Of a stretch of 11,571 bases of DNA, positions 1 to 7,294 are shown in pieces (the first letter of the stretch is position 1; each line of letters starts with the position of its first letter). Under the pieces are notes generated by a model. That model did not search any database and was not told the origin of the DNA. It saw only the letters and a list, made by a program, of their open reading frames with translations. The stretch is from Flavobacteriaceae bacterium UBA1115. Its GTDB lineage: Bacteria > Bacteroidota > Bacteroidia > Flavobacteriales > Flavobacteriaceae. The stretch covers positions 1 to 11,571 of the forward strand of contig DCBE01000033.1 in the NCBI GenBank assembly GCA_002313325.1, given 5' to 3'. A program made the translations under genes and the position numbers.

Positions 1-892
1 TTCCAGTGTTGCCTGCTTTGCCTAAAAAAACAGCAACGGTATTCATTTTCGAAATTTTATACTCTTTTGGCACAGGGTTTCCCTCTTGATTTTCAATATA
101 GTTTCGGATGTTGAGTTGTACCGGTAAGCGATAGTCTGTTCCCGTTGAATCTACACCAACGCTAAAGTCAATGGAGTTAAGCTGAAATGGATAAACACCC
201 GCATTCCTAAAAAGTGCAGAAAGCCTGTTTCGCTCTTGCTCAAATGCTGTTGTACGAAAACGGTCTCCTTGCTTAAGTTTGCTTTTGACTTTGTTAGCCA
301 TGTAAATAGAATCCAAAACGGGACTTTGGATGTTGGCCTGTACACTATCTATATAGTAGGGTGTATTGGTACTGATATTATAATTTACAGCAGCATTTCT
401 TTTTTTGGTCGAAGCTGTTGTTTTGACCGCAGCATTAAAATAGCCTTCATTTGAAAAAAAGGCTTTTAGCTTTTGTGCATTTATTGTCGTAGAAATTGAA
501 TCTGAAAGCACGGGTGCTTCACCTGTTTTTCTTTTCCATGCTTGAAAACCGCTTTTGTAGGCCTTCATTTTTTTTACTTGCTTTTCGGACCATATGGTGT
601 TCATTCTTTTTTGACGTCTTGGTTTTTTAGTAAGCCAATTGTTGAAAGCAAAATCTGTGCTATCTTTTGCAGATTGATAAAGCAACAACCCAAAAGGAAT
701 GCCTAAAAAACGATTATTAGGCTTGGGTTGAACAATGTTTGCAACTGTGTCAACTGCCGCTTGATTGTCTACAATTACCGTGTTTTTACGCAACAAGATG
801 CTATCCTCAGGTAAATTGCGAACAGCAGAACATCCTACGGTTATGCCCAAAAGCACACCAAAACCTAGTATTTTTGAAAATCTTGTGGTCAA
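1..892 (-). CDS. tamL: TamL-type outer-membrane lipoprotein, BamA/TamA family (3' end beyond window)
   Basis: These are the N-terminal 297 residues of a TamL-like protein. In Bacteroidota this is the lipoprotein counterpart of TamA, an Omp85-family barrel with periplasmic POTRA-type domains thought to serve outer-membrane biogenesis. A lipoprotein-type signal is visible: basic start (TTRFSK), hydrophobic stretch, then ITVGC with the lipid-accepting Cys at residue 21; Thr at -3 is not the usual lipobox residue. The mature start (CSAVRNLPEDSILLRKN) and the later LGIPFGLLLY and WLTKKPRR segments match what I recall of the family. The start is read as TTG at 890-892: the frame has no ATG between an in-frame stop upstream and the lipobox, and a TTG-N18-TATTTTTG promoter lies just upstream. 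The barrel lies beyond the left edge; full-length proteins are roughly 800 residues. The gene diverges from the methyltransferase gene with 35 bases between starts. The frame is open throughout. Confidence 0.9.
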   Translation of the reverse strand, partial: MTTRFSKILGFGVLLGITVGCSAVRNLPEDSILLRKNTVIVDNQAAVDTVANIVQPKPNNRFLGIPFGLLLYQSAKDSTDFAFNNWLTKKPRRQKRMNTIWSEKQVKKMKAYKSGFQAWKRKTGEAPVLSDSISTTINAQKLKAFFSNEGYFNAAVKTTASTKKRNAAVNYNISTNTPYYIDSVQANIQSPVLDSIYMANKVKSKLKQGDRFRTTAFEQERNRLSALFRNAGVYPFQLNSIDFSVGVDSTGTDYRLPVQLNIRNYIENQEGNPVPKEYKISKMNTVAVFLGKAGNTG

Positions 893-909
893 GAGAAAGT
901 TATAAAAGT

Positions 910-938
910 CAAAAATACACCAAATACATGGTTAGCAA
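910..938 (-). promoter_or_regulatory. Candidate tamL promoter (TTG-N18-TATTTTTG)
   Basis: Read on the minus strand, TTG (936-938) is followed after 18 bases by TATTTTTG (910-917), which fits the Bacteroidota -33/-7 pattern TTG-N17-23-TAnnTTTG. Transcription would begin about 10 bases before the TTG start codon at 892. The -33 element lies inside the first codons of the divergent methyltransferase gene. Confidence 0.55.
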
Positions 939-1647
939 AAACGAACTAAAACAGTTGGCTCAGTTGGGGCAAAAAAAATTTCGCGATCAGCGCAGGCTTT
1001 TCCCAGTCGAGGGCAAAAAAACCATAGCAACATTCCATCAAAATGGCTTTGAGATGTGCTACTTTTTTTCACTCGAAACTGCACAAATTGGGGGTGTTGC
1101 TTCTACTACAATCAGCGCATCTGACATGAAAAAGCTGAGCAATTTAAGTACTTCTCCCAATGTCTGGGCGGCCTTTTCGCTTCCAAATCCAGTCGATTTT
1201 GCTTCCCAAAATATCAATATTGCTTTAGACGGCATCCGAAATCCGGGTAACCTTGGGACCATCATTCGTTTGTGCGATTGGTTTGGCATTGCCCATTTAC
1301 TTTGTTCATCAGACACAGTAGACTGTTTTAATCCCAAAGTGGTACAAGCAAGTATGGGCTCCTTAGCCCGAGTACAACTACATTATGTAGATCTTTTAGA
1401 AGCATTTCAAACACACGGTTTGCTGGCAGTGGGAACAGATTCTAAGGGGACAAACATATATGAAGCAGTAATTCCTCAAAATGCGGTATTGGTGATGGGG
1501 AATGAAGGGCAAGGCATTTGTGAAGCCATTAGTGCTGAAATAAGCGAAAATATAAGCATACCTGCTTATGGCAATCCAGCAGCTGAAAGCCTAAATGTTG
1601 CCATGGCAACGGGTATTGTATTAGCTGAATTTAGTAGAAGAGGCTGA
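928..1647 (+). CDS. TrmH/SpoU-family RNA 2'-O-methyltransferase
   Basis: This 239-residue protein should transfer a methyl group from S-adenosylmethionine to a ribose 2'-OH in rRNA or tRNA. The N-terminal part (about 10-80, including LFPVEGKK) looks like the SpoU substrate-binding domain. The catalytic SPOUT domain (about 95-239) shows all three motifs: LDGIRNPGNLGTIIR (100-114), with the conserved Asn and Arg; GNEGQGI (191-197); and IPAYGNPAAESLNVAMA (211-227). These form the trefoil-knot SAM site. The start is the ATG giving MVSKNELKQLAQL; extending upstream would create 63 extra residues antisense to tamL with no family resemblance. The stop lies one base from the porT stop on the other strand. 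Whether the substrate is 23S rRNA (RlmB-like) or tRNA cannot be decided from the motifs, so no symbol is given. Confidence 0.93.
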   Translation: MVSKNELKQLAQLGQKKFRDQRRLFPVEGKKTIATFHQNGFEMCYFFSLETAQIGGVASTTISASDMKKLSNLSTSPNVWAAFSLPNPVDFASQNINIALDGIRNPGNLGTIIRLCDWFGIAHLLCSSDTVDCFNPKVVQASMGSLARVQLHYVDLLEAFQTHGLLAVGTDSKGTNIYEAVIPQNAVLVMGNEGQGICEAISAEISENISIPAYGNPAAESLNVAMATGIVLAEFSRRG

Positions 1648-1648
1648 T

Positions 1649-2371
1649 CTACTCAAAAGTAAACCGCAAGAACACACCCCGACTTTTCATGCTCGCAACG
1701 TAGCGGGTGTAAACGCTGTTTGAATTCTCATCTGGGACAAACTCATCACTGATTGCAAAAAAGCCATGTAAAGAAGTGGTGAATTTAAAATAGGGCAAGT
1801 AAATATCAGTACCGACAGCGAACTCCCATGCATATACATCTCGTTTCATTCTAAAGTTCCCAGAGCTATTATCCTCTGAATTTGTTTCCTCGCTCGTGAT
1901 ATTCATGTTGTATGAAATACTACCCATTACAAAAGGACGTGCATTGCGAATGCGACGCGTGTTTAATTTGATGCCCACTGGAAAACGCACATAATTGGAC
2001 TTCACAACACGCTCGATCAGTGCTTTGGTAAAGCGAGAGTCGTTTTTAGAAAAAGGAAATGTAATTTCGCGTTCAACAAAAGCTACGCCGGGATGAAAAC
2101 GAATATTTAAAAATTCATTGACTCTATAATCTGCTAAAAGCCCTACATCAAAACTTGGCTTTGGTTTTACGGCAATACGAAAAGGGGTGCTCACATAGGT
2201 TGGTTTGTATTCCATTTTTGCACCAACGGCGTTTAGCCCCAAAAAATAGCCAAAACGGATTCTTTTCGAGTCGTCCTCTTTTAGGTTTTCAATCTTATCT
2301 AACTGCGCTTGTAGCTGGACTACCGAACAAAAGGAAATAGCAAAAACAAAAAATGTATGTCGTAGGTTCAT
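1649..2371 (-). CDS. porT: PorT-family outer-membrane beta-barrel protein, type IX secretion/gliding
   Basis: The 240-residue protein has a Sec signal peptide (hydrophobic residues about 6-20, then QLQAQ, probable cleavage near residue 22-23). The remainder alternates polar and hydrophobic residues with many aromatics and ends in FLRFTFE, with a terminal aromatic as in outer-membrane barrels; the size fits an eight-stranded barrel. PorT (SprT in Flavobacterium) is required for type IX secretion in Bacteroidota, though its exact role is unsettled. The assignment rests on size, barrel character and linkage: the ATG overlaps the ubiE stop as ATGA (2368-2371), so the two genes are almost certainly co-transcribed and perhaps translationally coupled. 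I recall the same ubiE-porT pairing from Flavobacteriia. A generic PorT-like OmpA/OmpW-type barrel unrelated to secretion is the main alternative. Confidence 0.82.
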   Translation of the reverse strand: MNLRHTFFVFAISFCSVVQLQAQLDKIENLKEDDSKRIRFGYFLGLNAVGAKMEYKPTYVSTPFRIAVKPKPSFDVGLLADYRVNEFLNIRFHPGVAFVEREITFPFSKNDSRFTKALIERVVKSNYVRFPVGIKLNTRRIRNARPFVMGSISYNMNITSEETNSEDNSSGNFRMKRDVYAWEFAVGTDIYLPYFKFTTSLHGFFAISDEFVPDENSNSVYTRYVASMKSRGVFLRFTFE

Positions 2372-3093
2372 TTTTGTGCATTGTATAAAGTAACTACACC
2401 CCCTGTTAAAGGCCTGTGCGTTACTTTAGAAAACCCAATTTTTCGTAATTTATTGCACATTTCTTCGCCATCTGGGAATTGGGCTGCAGATTCACCAAGG
2501 TAAGCATAAGCACCCTTGTCTTCTGCAAAAAGTTTGCCCATCGATGGAATCAGTATTCTAGACATGATATAATGCGCTTGACGCATTGGGAATTTTTTTG
2601 GCTTCGAAGTTTCCAAAATATACAGACAGCCGTCAGGCCGAAGCACACGGTACATTTCTCCCAATCCTTTTTTCAAATTAGCAAAGTTTCGAATCCCAAA
2701 AGCTACAGTCACTGCATCAAATTGGGTGTCAAAAGGCAATTTTTCTGCATCGGCAACGTGAAGTTTTATGCGGTCTTTCAGTTGGAGCTTCTCAAGCTGC
2801 TTGTCTTGCACCGTCAGCATTTGTGTTGAAAGGTCAGCCGCATCAATCTTTATATTAGGAATTTTACTCAAGGCTATGGCAACATCACCTGTGCCTGTGG
2901 CAACATCCAAGACATCTACTGCTTTTTGCTCGCGAACAAGCTTGATAATCCGCTTGCGCCAGCCCTTATCTAGGCCAAGGGAAAGCACGCGATTAAGTTT
3001 GTCGTATTTTAGTGCAATACGGTCAAACATCAGGGTCACTTGCTCTTTTTTTGAAAGATTAGAATCGCTGTAGGGAGTCACATTTTTAATCAT
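2368..3093 (-). CDS. ubiE: Demethylmenaquinone C-methyltransferase (UbiE/MenG)
   Basis: This 241-residue class I SAM methyltransferase catalyses the last step of menaquinone synthesis, methylating demethylmenaquinone; Bacteroidota generally use menaquinone. Visible features are KKEQVTLMFDRIALKYDKLN (15-34), typical of the family N-terminus; the SAM-binding VLDVATGTGDVA (61-72); acidic motif II AADLS (85-89); AFGIRNF (131-137); YRVLRPDGCLYILE (148-161); and a C-terminal LTGGVVTLY (229-237). Length is close to the family norm. ATG at 3093 gives MIKNVTPYSDS, which matches the usual start; a TTG three codons upstream (3102) is less likely because it falls inside the promoter motif at 3100-3107. 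It is the first gene of the ubiE-porT operon and diverges from trkA. Confidence 0.96.
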   Translation of the reverse strand: MIKNVTPYSDSNLSKKEQVTLMFDRIALKYDKLNRVLSLGLDKGWRKRIIKLVREQKAVDVLDVATGTGDVAIALSKIPNIKIDAADLSTQMLTVQDKQLEKLQLKDRIKLHVADAEKLPFDTQFDAVTVAFGIRNFANLKKGLGEMYRVLRPDGCLYILETSKPKKFPMRQAHYIMSRILIPSMGKLFAEDKGAYAYLGESAAQFPDGEEMCNKLRKIGFSKVTHRPLTGGVVTLYNAQK

Positions 3094-3099
3094 ATCTGG

Positions 3100-3107
3100 C
3101 AAATGTA
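3100..3107 (-). promoter_or_regulatory. Candidate ubiE-porT promoter (-7 element TACATTTG)
   Basis: TACATTTG on the minus strand matches TAnnTTTG exactly and ends seven bases before the ubiE ATG. If used, transcription would start within a few bases of the ATG, giving an almost leaderless mRNA. The nearest upstream TTG is about 27 bases away, longer than the usual spacing, so the -33 element is weak or absent. Confidence 0.4.
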
Positions 3108-3129
3108 GCTATTATCTATAGAAGCTGTT

Positions 3130-3162
3130 TTGACCAAACCGAACAGAAACTTCCTATATTTG
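3130..3162 (+). promoter_or_regulatory. Candidate trkA-trkH promoter (TTG-N22-TATATTTG)
   Basis: TTG at 3130-3132 and a perfect TATATTTG at 3155-3162 are 22 bases apart, within the Bacteroidota range. Transcription would begin near 3169, leaving a leader of about 15 bases before the trkA ATG. The leader is A/T-rich (TTTTAAAG before the ATG) with no clear Shine-Dalgarno. Confidence 0.6.
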
Positions 3163-3183
3163 CACATATAATTTCTTTTAAAG

Positions 3184-4533
3184 ATGAATATTGCCATCGC
3201 TGGTGCTAGCGATATCGGATTTCACTTAGCCAAATTACTTTCGTTTGAGGCACAGGATATTACCCTTATTGATGCCGATAAGGAATTGCTAAATTATGCA
3301 GATAACAACCTAGACCTCCGTGCAATTAAGGGAGATCCTTCTGCATTGGCAACACTCAAACTTGCTGGTGTTGACCAAGCAGACATGATGATTGCTGTTA
3401 CTTCTTCAGAAACTACCAATCTTATGTGTTGTTTGTTGTCGAAACAGTTGGGTTGTAAGCAAACCATAGCCCGTGTCACTGATATTGATTTTGAAAAATA
3501 TAAGAACGACGTTGATTTCAAATCTTTGGGAATAGACGAATTGGTCTCTCCTGAAGAACTAGCGGCTGAGGAAATACAATTGCTTATACATCAATCTGCT
3601 TTTGAAAATAGTCACGAATTTGATGATGGTGCACTCACCATGATGGGTACTACATTAGAAGATGATGCACCATTTGTTGGTAAGACGGTTCGTGAGGCCG
3701 CTACCGTATTTCCTGGCGTTCACTTTATGCCAATAGCCATAAAGCGCATACAGTCGCATAGTACCATAATTCCAAGAGGAGATACCTGTTTTGAAATAGG
3801 AGATCAGGTATATTTTACAACCCTGCCGCAAGGGGTCTCAGAACTATATAGCCTTACGGGCGAAGTCAAAAATAAAATCAAGAATGTGATGATTTTGGGC
3901 GGAGGTCGTATTGGTCTTAAAACGGCTGAAGACCTATGTAATAGAGGAATCAACGTAAAACTTATTGAACTTGATAAAGAACGCGCCATTGACATGGCTG
4001 AGCGACTGCCCGATACGCTCATCATCCACGGAGATGGACGTAATGTCGAGCTACTACTTGAAGAAAATTTAGATAAAATGGATGCCTTTTTAGGGGTAAC
4101 CAACGATGCTGAAACCAATATAATGTCTTGTTTGATGGCCAAATCCAAGCAAGTGCCGAAAATCATCGCACTCATTGAAAACATGGACTATTTTGACTTG
4201 ACCAAATCCATTGGAGTGGATACGCTTGTTAATAAAAAAATGTTAACGGCAAATACAATTTTTCGATATATTAGAAGGGGAGAGGTTGTCGATTTGGCTA
4301 AGCTCAACAATATGGATGCCGAAATTGTGGAATTTAAAGTAAAACCAACCGCCAAGGTAATCGGCAAGGCGATTAAAGATTTAGACTTCCCAAAAACGGC
4401 AACTATTGGTGGTGTGATACGAAATGGTGCAGGTGTCATTGCACTTGGCGACTTTGTTATTGAAAAAAGTGACCTTGTTTTGGTTTGCTGTTTGCCGCAA
4501 TCCATCAGACGGGTAGAACAACTTTTCTTGTAG
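3184..4533 (+). CDS. trkA: Trk potassium uptake regulatory subunit TrkA
   Basis: TrkA is the cytoplasmic, NAD(H)/nucleotide-binding ring protein that gates the TrkH potassium channel. The 449-residue protein has the usual duplicated layout: RCK_N 1 (about 1-120), RCK_C 1 (about 145-227), RCK_N 2 (about 232-350) and RCK_C 2 (about 370-449). The second Rossmann motif is canonical (GGGRIG, 239-244, with acidic E262 at the end of strand beta-2). The first is GASDIG (7-12), with Ser in place of the middle Gly; D30 is present. Each RCK_N has a TAxxL-type variant region (AVTSSETTNLM, 71-81; GVTNDAETNIM, 304-314). The ATG follows a good promoter, and the stop is three bases before trkH, so the two form an operon. 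Length is normal for the family. Confidence 0.96.
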   Translation: MNIAIAGASDIGFHLAKLLSFEAQDITLIDADKELLNYADNNLDLRAIKGDPSALATLKLAGVDQADMMIAVTSSETTNLMCCLLSKQLGCKQTIARVTDIDFEKYKNDVDFKSLGIDELVSPEELAAEEIQLLIHQSAFENSHEFDDGALTMMGTTLEDDAPFVGKTVREAATVFPGVHFMPIAIKRIQSHSTIIPRGDTCFEIGDQVYFTTLPQGVSELYSLTGEVKNKIKNVMILGGGRIGLKTAEDLCNRGINVKLIELDKERAIDMAERLPDTLIIHGDGRNVELLLEENLDKMDAFLGVTNDAETNIMSCLMAKSKQVPKIIALIENMDYFDLTKSIGVDTLVNKKMLTANTIFRYIRRGEVVDLAKLNNMDAEIVEFKVKPTAKVIGKAIKDLDFPKTATIGGVIRNGAGVIALGDFVIEKSDLVLVCCLPQSIRRVEQLFL

Positions 4534-4536
4534 GTC

Positions 4537-6024
4537 ATGAAGGGATTCAACCTCAAGCTTATCGTACATATTCTCGGACTAATGTTGCTGTTCAATGCCA
4601 TATTTATGGGGATAACCACGCTATACAGTTATCTGCAAAATGACGGCATTACAACTGGACTGCTCAAGGCTTTAGTGCTCAATGTTATTGTCGGCGGTTT
4701 GGCGCTTGGTCTCACATTAAATCACCGCAAGGAAATTAAAAAACGCGAAGGGTATGTCATTGTTGCTTTTGGATGGCTAACCATGGTCATTTTTGGTATG
4801 TTCCCCTACCTGTTTACTGCCACCATTGGTTCTGGAATAGACGCCTTTTTCGAAACCATGTCCGGTTATACGGCAACGGGCGCTACCATTATAGACGATA
4901 TTGAAGCTTTGCCAAGAAGTATTATGCTTTGGCGCTCCCTGACTCATTGGATGGGGGGTATGGGTATCATAGTTTTAGCCATCGCCATACTGCCGTTACT
5001 CGGTATTGGTGGCATGCAGCTTTTCAGTGCCGAAGCTCCTGTTTTGGGAGGAGATAAACTTCATCCACGAATCAGTGACACAGCCAAGCGTTTATGGTTG
5101 ATTTATGTAGGCCTGACGCTGACCAATGCTTTGTTGCTTTTCTTTTCTGGCATGCCGCTTTTTGATGCCATAAATCACGCTATGAGTACCATGGCATCTG
5201 GAGGATTTTCCACTAAAAATTCCAGTATTGGACATTGGAATTACATGCCGCAAATTCAATATATAACCATCTTTTTTATGATTTTGGCGGGAAGCAATTT
5301 TGTGTTGCTTTACTACGCTATTAAAGGAAAATTTAAACGTGTTTTTGCCGATACGGAGTTTAGCTGGTACATGGGCTTTACTTCGGTCTTTGCCTTTATC
5401 GTGATGGCGTCTATACTGCGTCAAGGATCTTACGTTACCGACGACGCCAGTATGTTTGCAGTATGGGAGCAATCCTTCCGCCATGCCCTGTTTCAAGTAG
5501 TTGCCGTAATTACCACTACAGGACTGGTGACAGCAGATTTCACTGCATGGACACCCTTTGTGACCATGTTGTTTTTTGGGTTGATGTTTTTAGGTGGATC
5601 GACAGGTTCGACTTCCGGTGGGGTAAAAGTCATGCGTCACTTGATACTCCTCAAAAATGGTTTCTTGGAATTCAAACGTGCGCTACACCCCAATGCTATC
5701 TTGATGGTCAGGATGAATAAGTTTACTATTGAACAGTCTATTGTTTACAATGTATTGGCATTCTTTATACTCTACATGATTCTTTTTATCATTGGCGCAG
5801 GTGTGCTAAGCACCCTCGGTTTAGATTTCACTACGGCCATTGGAGCTGCCGCAAGTTCGCTGGGTAACGTTGGGCCAGGCTTGGGTGACGTCGGCCCTTT
5901 AAGTACGTTTTCTTCATTACCTGATTTTGGTAAGTATTGGTGCTCCTTGCTTATGCTTCTGGGAAGGCTCGAACTGTTTACCGTTTTAATTCTCTTTACG
6001 CCCTACTACTGGCGCAATCATTAG
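4537..6024 (+). CDS. trkH: Trk-type potassium uptake channel subunit TrkH
   Basis: TrkH is the inner-membrane K+-translocating subunit. The 495-residue protein is strongly hydrophobic and contains the four M1-P-M2 repeats of the superfamily, recognisable from their selectivity-filter loops: YTATGAT (111-117), SGGF (221-224), ITTTGL (325-330) and GNVGPG (443-448). Each loop keeps its filter glycine (G115, G222, G329, G446). The glycine/serine-rich GGSTGSTSGGVKVMR (353-367) matches the conserved intramembrane loop after the third filter, which gates the pore. An N-terminal pair of helices (about 8-28, 44-61) precedes repeat 1, as in TrkH/TrkG. It starts three bases after trkA. The TAG stop overlaps the TAA of the convergent aminotransferase gene (6021-6024). 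Confidence 0.96.
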   Translation: MKGFNLKLIVHILGLMLLFNAIFMGITTLYSYLQNDGITTGLLKALVLNVIVGGLALGLTLNHRKEIKKREGYVIVAFGWLTMVIFGMFPYLFTATIGSGIDAFFETMSGYTATGATIIDDIEALPRSIMLWRSLTHWMGGMGIIVLAIAILPLLGIGGMQLFSAEAPVLGGDKLHPRISDTAKRLWLIYVGLTLTNALLLFFSGMPLFDAINHAMSTMASGGFSTKNSSIGHWNYMPQIQYITIFFMILAGSNFVLLYYAIKGKFKRVFADTEFSWYMGFTSVFAFIVMASILRQGSYVTDDASMFAVWEQSFRHALFQVVAVITTTGLVTADFTAWTPFVTMLFFGLMFLGGSTGSTSGGVKVMRHLILLKNGFLEFKRALHPNAILMVRMNKFTIEQSIVYNVLAFFILYMILFIIGAGVLSTLGLDFTTAIGAAASSLGNVGPGLGDVGPLSTFSSLPDFGKYWCSLLMLLGRLELFTVLILFTPYYWRNH

Positions 6025-7211
6025 GATACCGCTACCTTAATGCGTCTGATGGCTTCTTCAATTTCTTCAAGAGAGGCGGCATAGGAAATGCGAATGTTGT
6101 TTGGGCATCCAAAGGCATCGCCACTAACGGTTGCTACATAGGCTTCTTCCAAAAGATACATGGCAAAGTCAGAAGCGTTTTCAATAAAGGTACCGTTTAA
6201 TTTTTTCCCAAAAAACGACGAAATATCAGGGAAAATATAAAAAGCACCTTTTGGCACATTTACGTTAAACCCTTCAATGTCCTCAACGAGTTCTATGATG
6301 CGCTTACGTCGAAAATCAAACTCATCGACCATGTATTTGATCTTACTTCCAGATGCACGAACAGCCGTAATGGCAGCGCGCTGTGCAATACAGTTTGTGC
6401 CACTAGTTACCTGCCCTTGCATTTTAGTACAGGCTTTAGCCAACCACGCAGGACCACCCAAATAGCCTATTCTCCATCCTGTCATGGCAAAAGCTTTCGC
6501 CAAGCCGTTGACAGTGATGGTTCTGTCGAACATGCTCGGAATGGCAGCAAAGCTAAATGGGGTTGTATTGTCATAGTTAATGTGTTCGTAAATTTCATCA
6601 GAAAGCACGCAGATGTTGGGGTGTTTCAACAACACTTTAGCCAGTGCCTCGTATTCTTCTTTGCTGTACATCGATCCACTGGGGTTGTTGGGCGAGTTAA
6701 GTATCACCAATTTGGTTTTGGGCGTGATGGCTCCTTCCAATTGGGCGGGTGTTATTTTAAAATCGGTTTCGATATCAGAACGAATCTCTATTGGATTTCC
6801 TTCGGCAAGAATGACAATAGCTGAGTAGCTTACCCAATAGGGGGCTACCAAAAGTACGTCATCGCCTGGGTTGATGAGCACTTGAACCGCATTGGCAATA
6901 GATTGCTTTGCTCCTGTTGAAACTACAATTTGGTTTGGTGCATAGTCAAGGTCATTATCGCGTTTAAATTTTTCGCAAATAGCTTCTTTCAGTTCTACAT
7001 ATCCGTCAACGGGGGTGTAGCTGTTGTAATCGGCATTGATGGCTTCAATAGCTGCCTCTTTGATAAAATCGGGCGTATTGAAATCAGGCTCCCCCAGACT
7101 CAGTCCAATGATATCTTTACCTTCGTTTTTTAGCTCACGCGCTTTGGCTGCCATAGCCAACGTGGCAGATGCGGGTAAACTTTTAATGCGTTCGGATAAT
7201 GCTTGACTCAT
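6021..7211 (-). CDS. PLP-dependent class I aminotransferase (aspartate aminotransferase-like)
   Basis: The 396-residue fold-type I enzyme probably transfers amino groups between aspartate (or related amino acids) and 2-oxoglutarate in the cytoplasm. Visible motifs are LSLGEPDFNTP (37-47); STGAKQSI (98-105), the phosphate-binding turn; NSPNNPSG (172-179); SDEIYEH (204-210), with the Asp that pairs with the pyridine nitrogen; NGLAKAFAMTGWRIGY (235-250), with PLP-binding K239; and NIRISYA (372-378), where R374 should bind the substrate carboxylate. This pattern is the I-gamma subgroup of bacterial aspartate/prephenate-type enzymes; substrate range cannot be read from it, so no symbol is given. 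ATG at 7211 is chosen because it follows a TAnnTTTG promoter; the longer TTG frame from 7244 starts upstream of that promoter. Confidence 0.93.
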   Translation of the reverse strand: MSQALSERIKSLPASATLAMAAKARELKNEGKDIIGLSLGEPDFNTPDFIKEAAIEAINADYNSYTPVDGYVELKEAICEKFKRDNDLDYAPNQIVVSTGAKQSIANAVQVLINPGDDVLLVAPYWVSYSAIVILAEGNPIEIRSDIETDFKITPAQLEGAITPKTKLVILNSPNNPSGSMYSKEEYEALAKVLLKHPNICVLSDEIYEHINYDNTTPFSFAAIPSMFDRTITVNGLAKAFAMTGWRIGYLGGPAWLAKACTKMQGQVTSGTNCIAQRAAITAVRASGSKIKYMVDEFDFRRKRIIELVEDIEGFNVNVPKGAFYIFPDISSFFGKKLNGTFIENASDFAMYLLEEAYVATVSGDAFGCPNNIRISYAASLEEIEEAIRRIKVAVS

Positions 7212-7225
7212 ATTAAATTTTTTGT

Positions 7226-7257
7226 CAAAGATAAACGCTATCAAACAACAAGCACAA
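7226..7257 (-). promoter_or_regulatory. Candidate aminotransferase promoter (TTG-N21-TATCTTTG)
   Basis: On the minus strand TTG (7255-7257) precedes a perfect TATCTTTG (7226-7233) by 21 bases. Predicted transcription starts about 10 bases before the ATG at 7211, which decides between that ATG and the upstream TTG at 7244. Confidence 0.55.
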
Positions 7258-7278
7258 CATTTTAATTAACCACTTCCT

Positions 7279-7286
7279 TATTTTTG
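7279..7286 (+). promoter_or_regulatory. Candidate rsmG promoter (-7 element TATTTTTG)
   Basis: TATTTTTG matches TAnnTTTG and ends eight bases before the rsmG ATG, so the transcript would have almost no leader. No TTG is present at the expected -33 distance, and the motif sits in A/T-rich sequence. Confidence 0.35.
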
Positions 7287-7294
7287 TAAAAATT

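Noticed and set aside
869..876. TATTTTTG on the plus strand ahead of the TrmH-like gene, a possible -7 element.
   Set aside because: It lies in the tamL coding sequence 51 bases from the ATG with no TTG at the right distance; A/T-rich sequence gives such matches by chance.
739..927. N-terminal extension of 63 codons for the TrmH-like protein.
   Set aside because: It is antisense to the tamL lipoprotein signal region and cysteine-rich, with no resemblance to the family; the ATG at 928 gives a standard-length protein.
4188..4619. A 143-codon open frame on the minus strand antisense to trkA/trkH, and a similar 126-codon frame at 3804-4184.
   Set aside because: They mirror the codons of two well-supported genes, have serine-rich low-complexity translations and no recognisable domain or start signal.
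6019..6042. Hairpin CATTAGG / CCTTAATG with one bulge across the trkH/aminotransferase stops.
   Set aside because: The stem is short and bulged, with no T-tract on either strand; it does not qualify as an intrinsic terminator.
6489..6507. Alanine rather than serine before the PLP lysine of the aminotransferase (GLAK).
   Set aside because: Ala is an accepted residue at this position in the class I aminotransferase signature, so it does not suggest loss of function.
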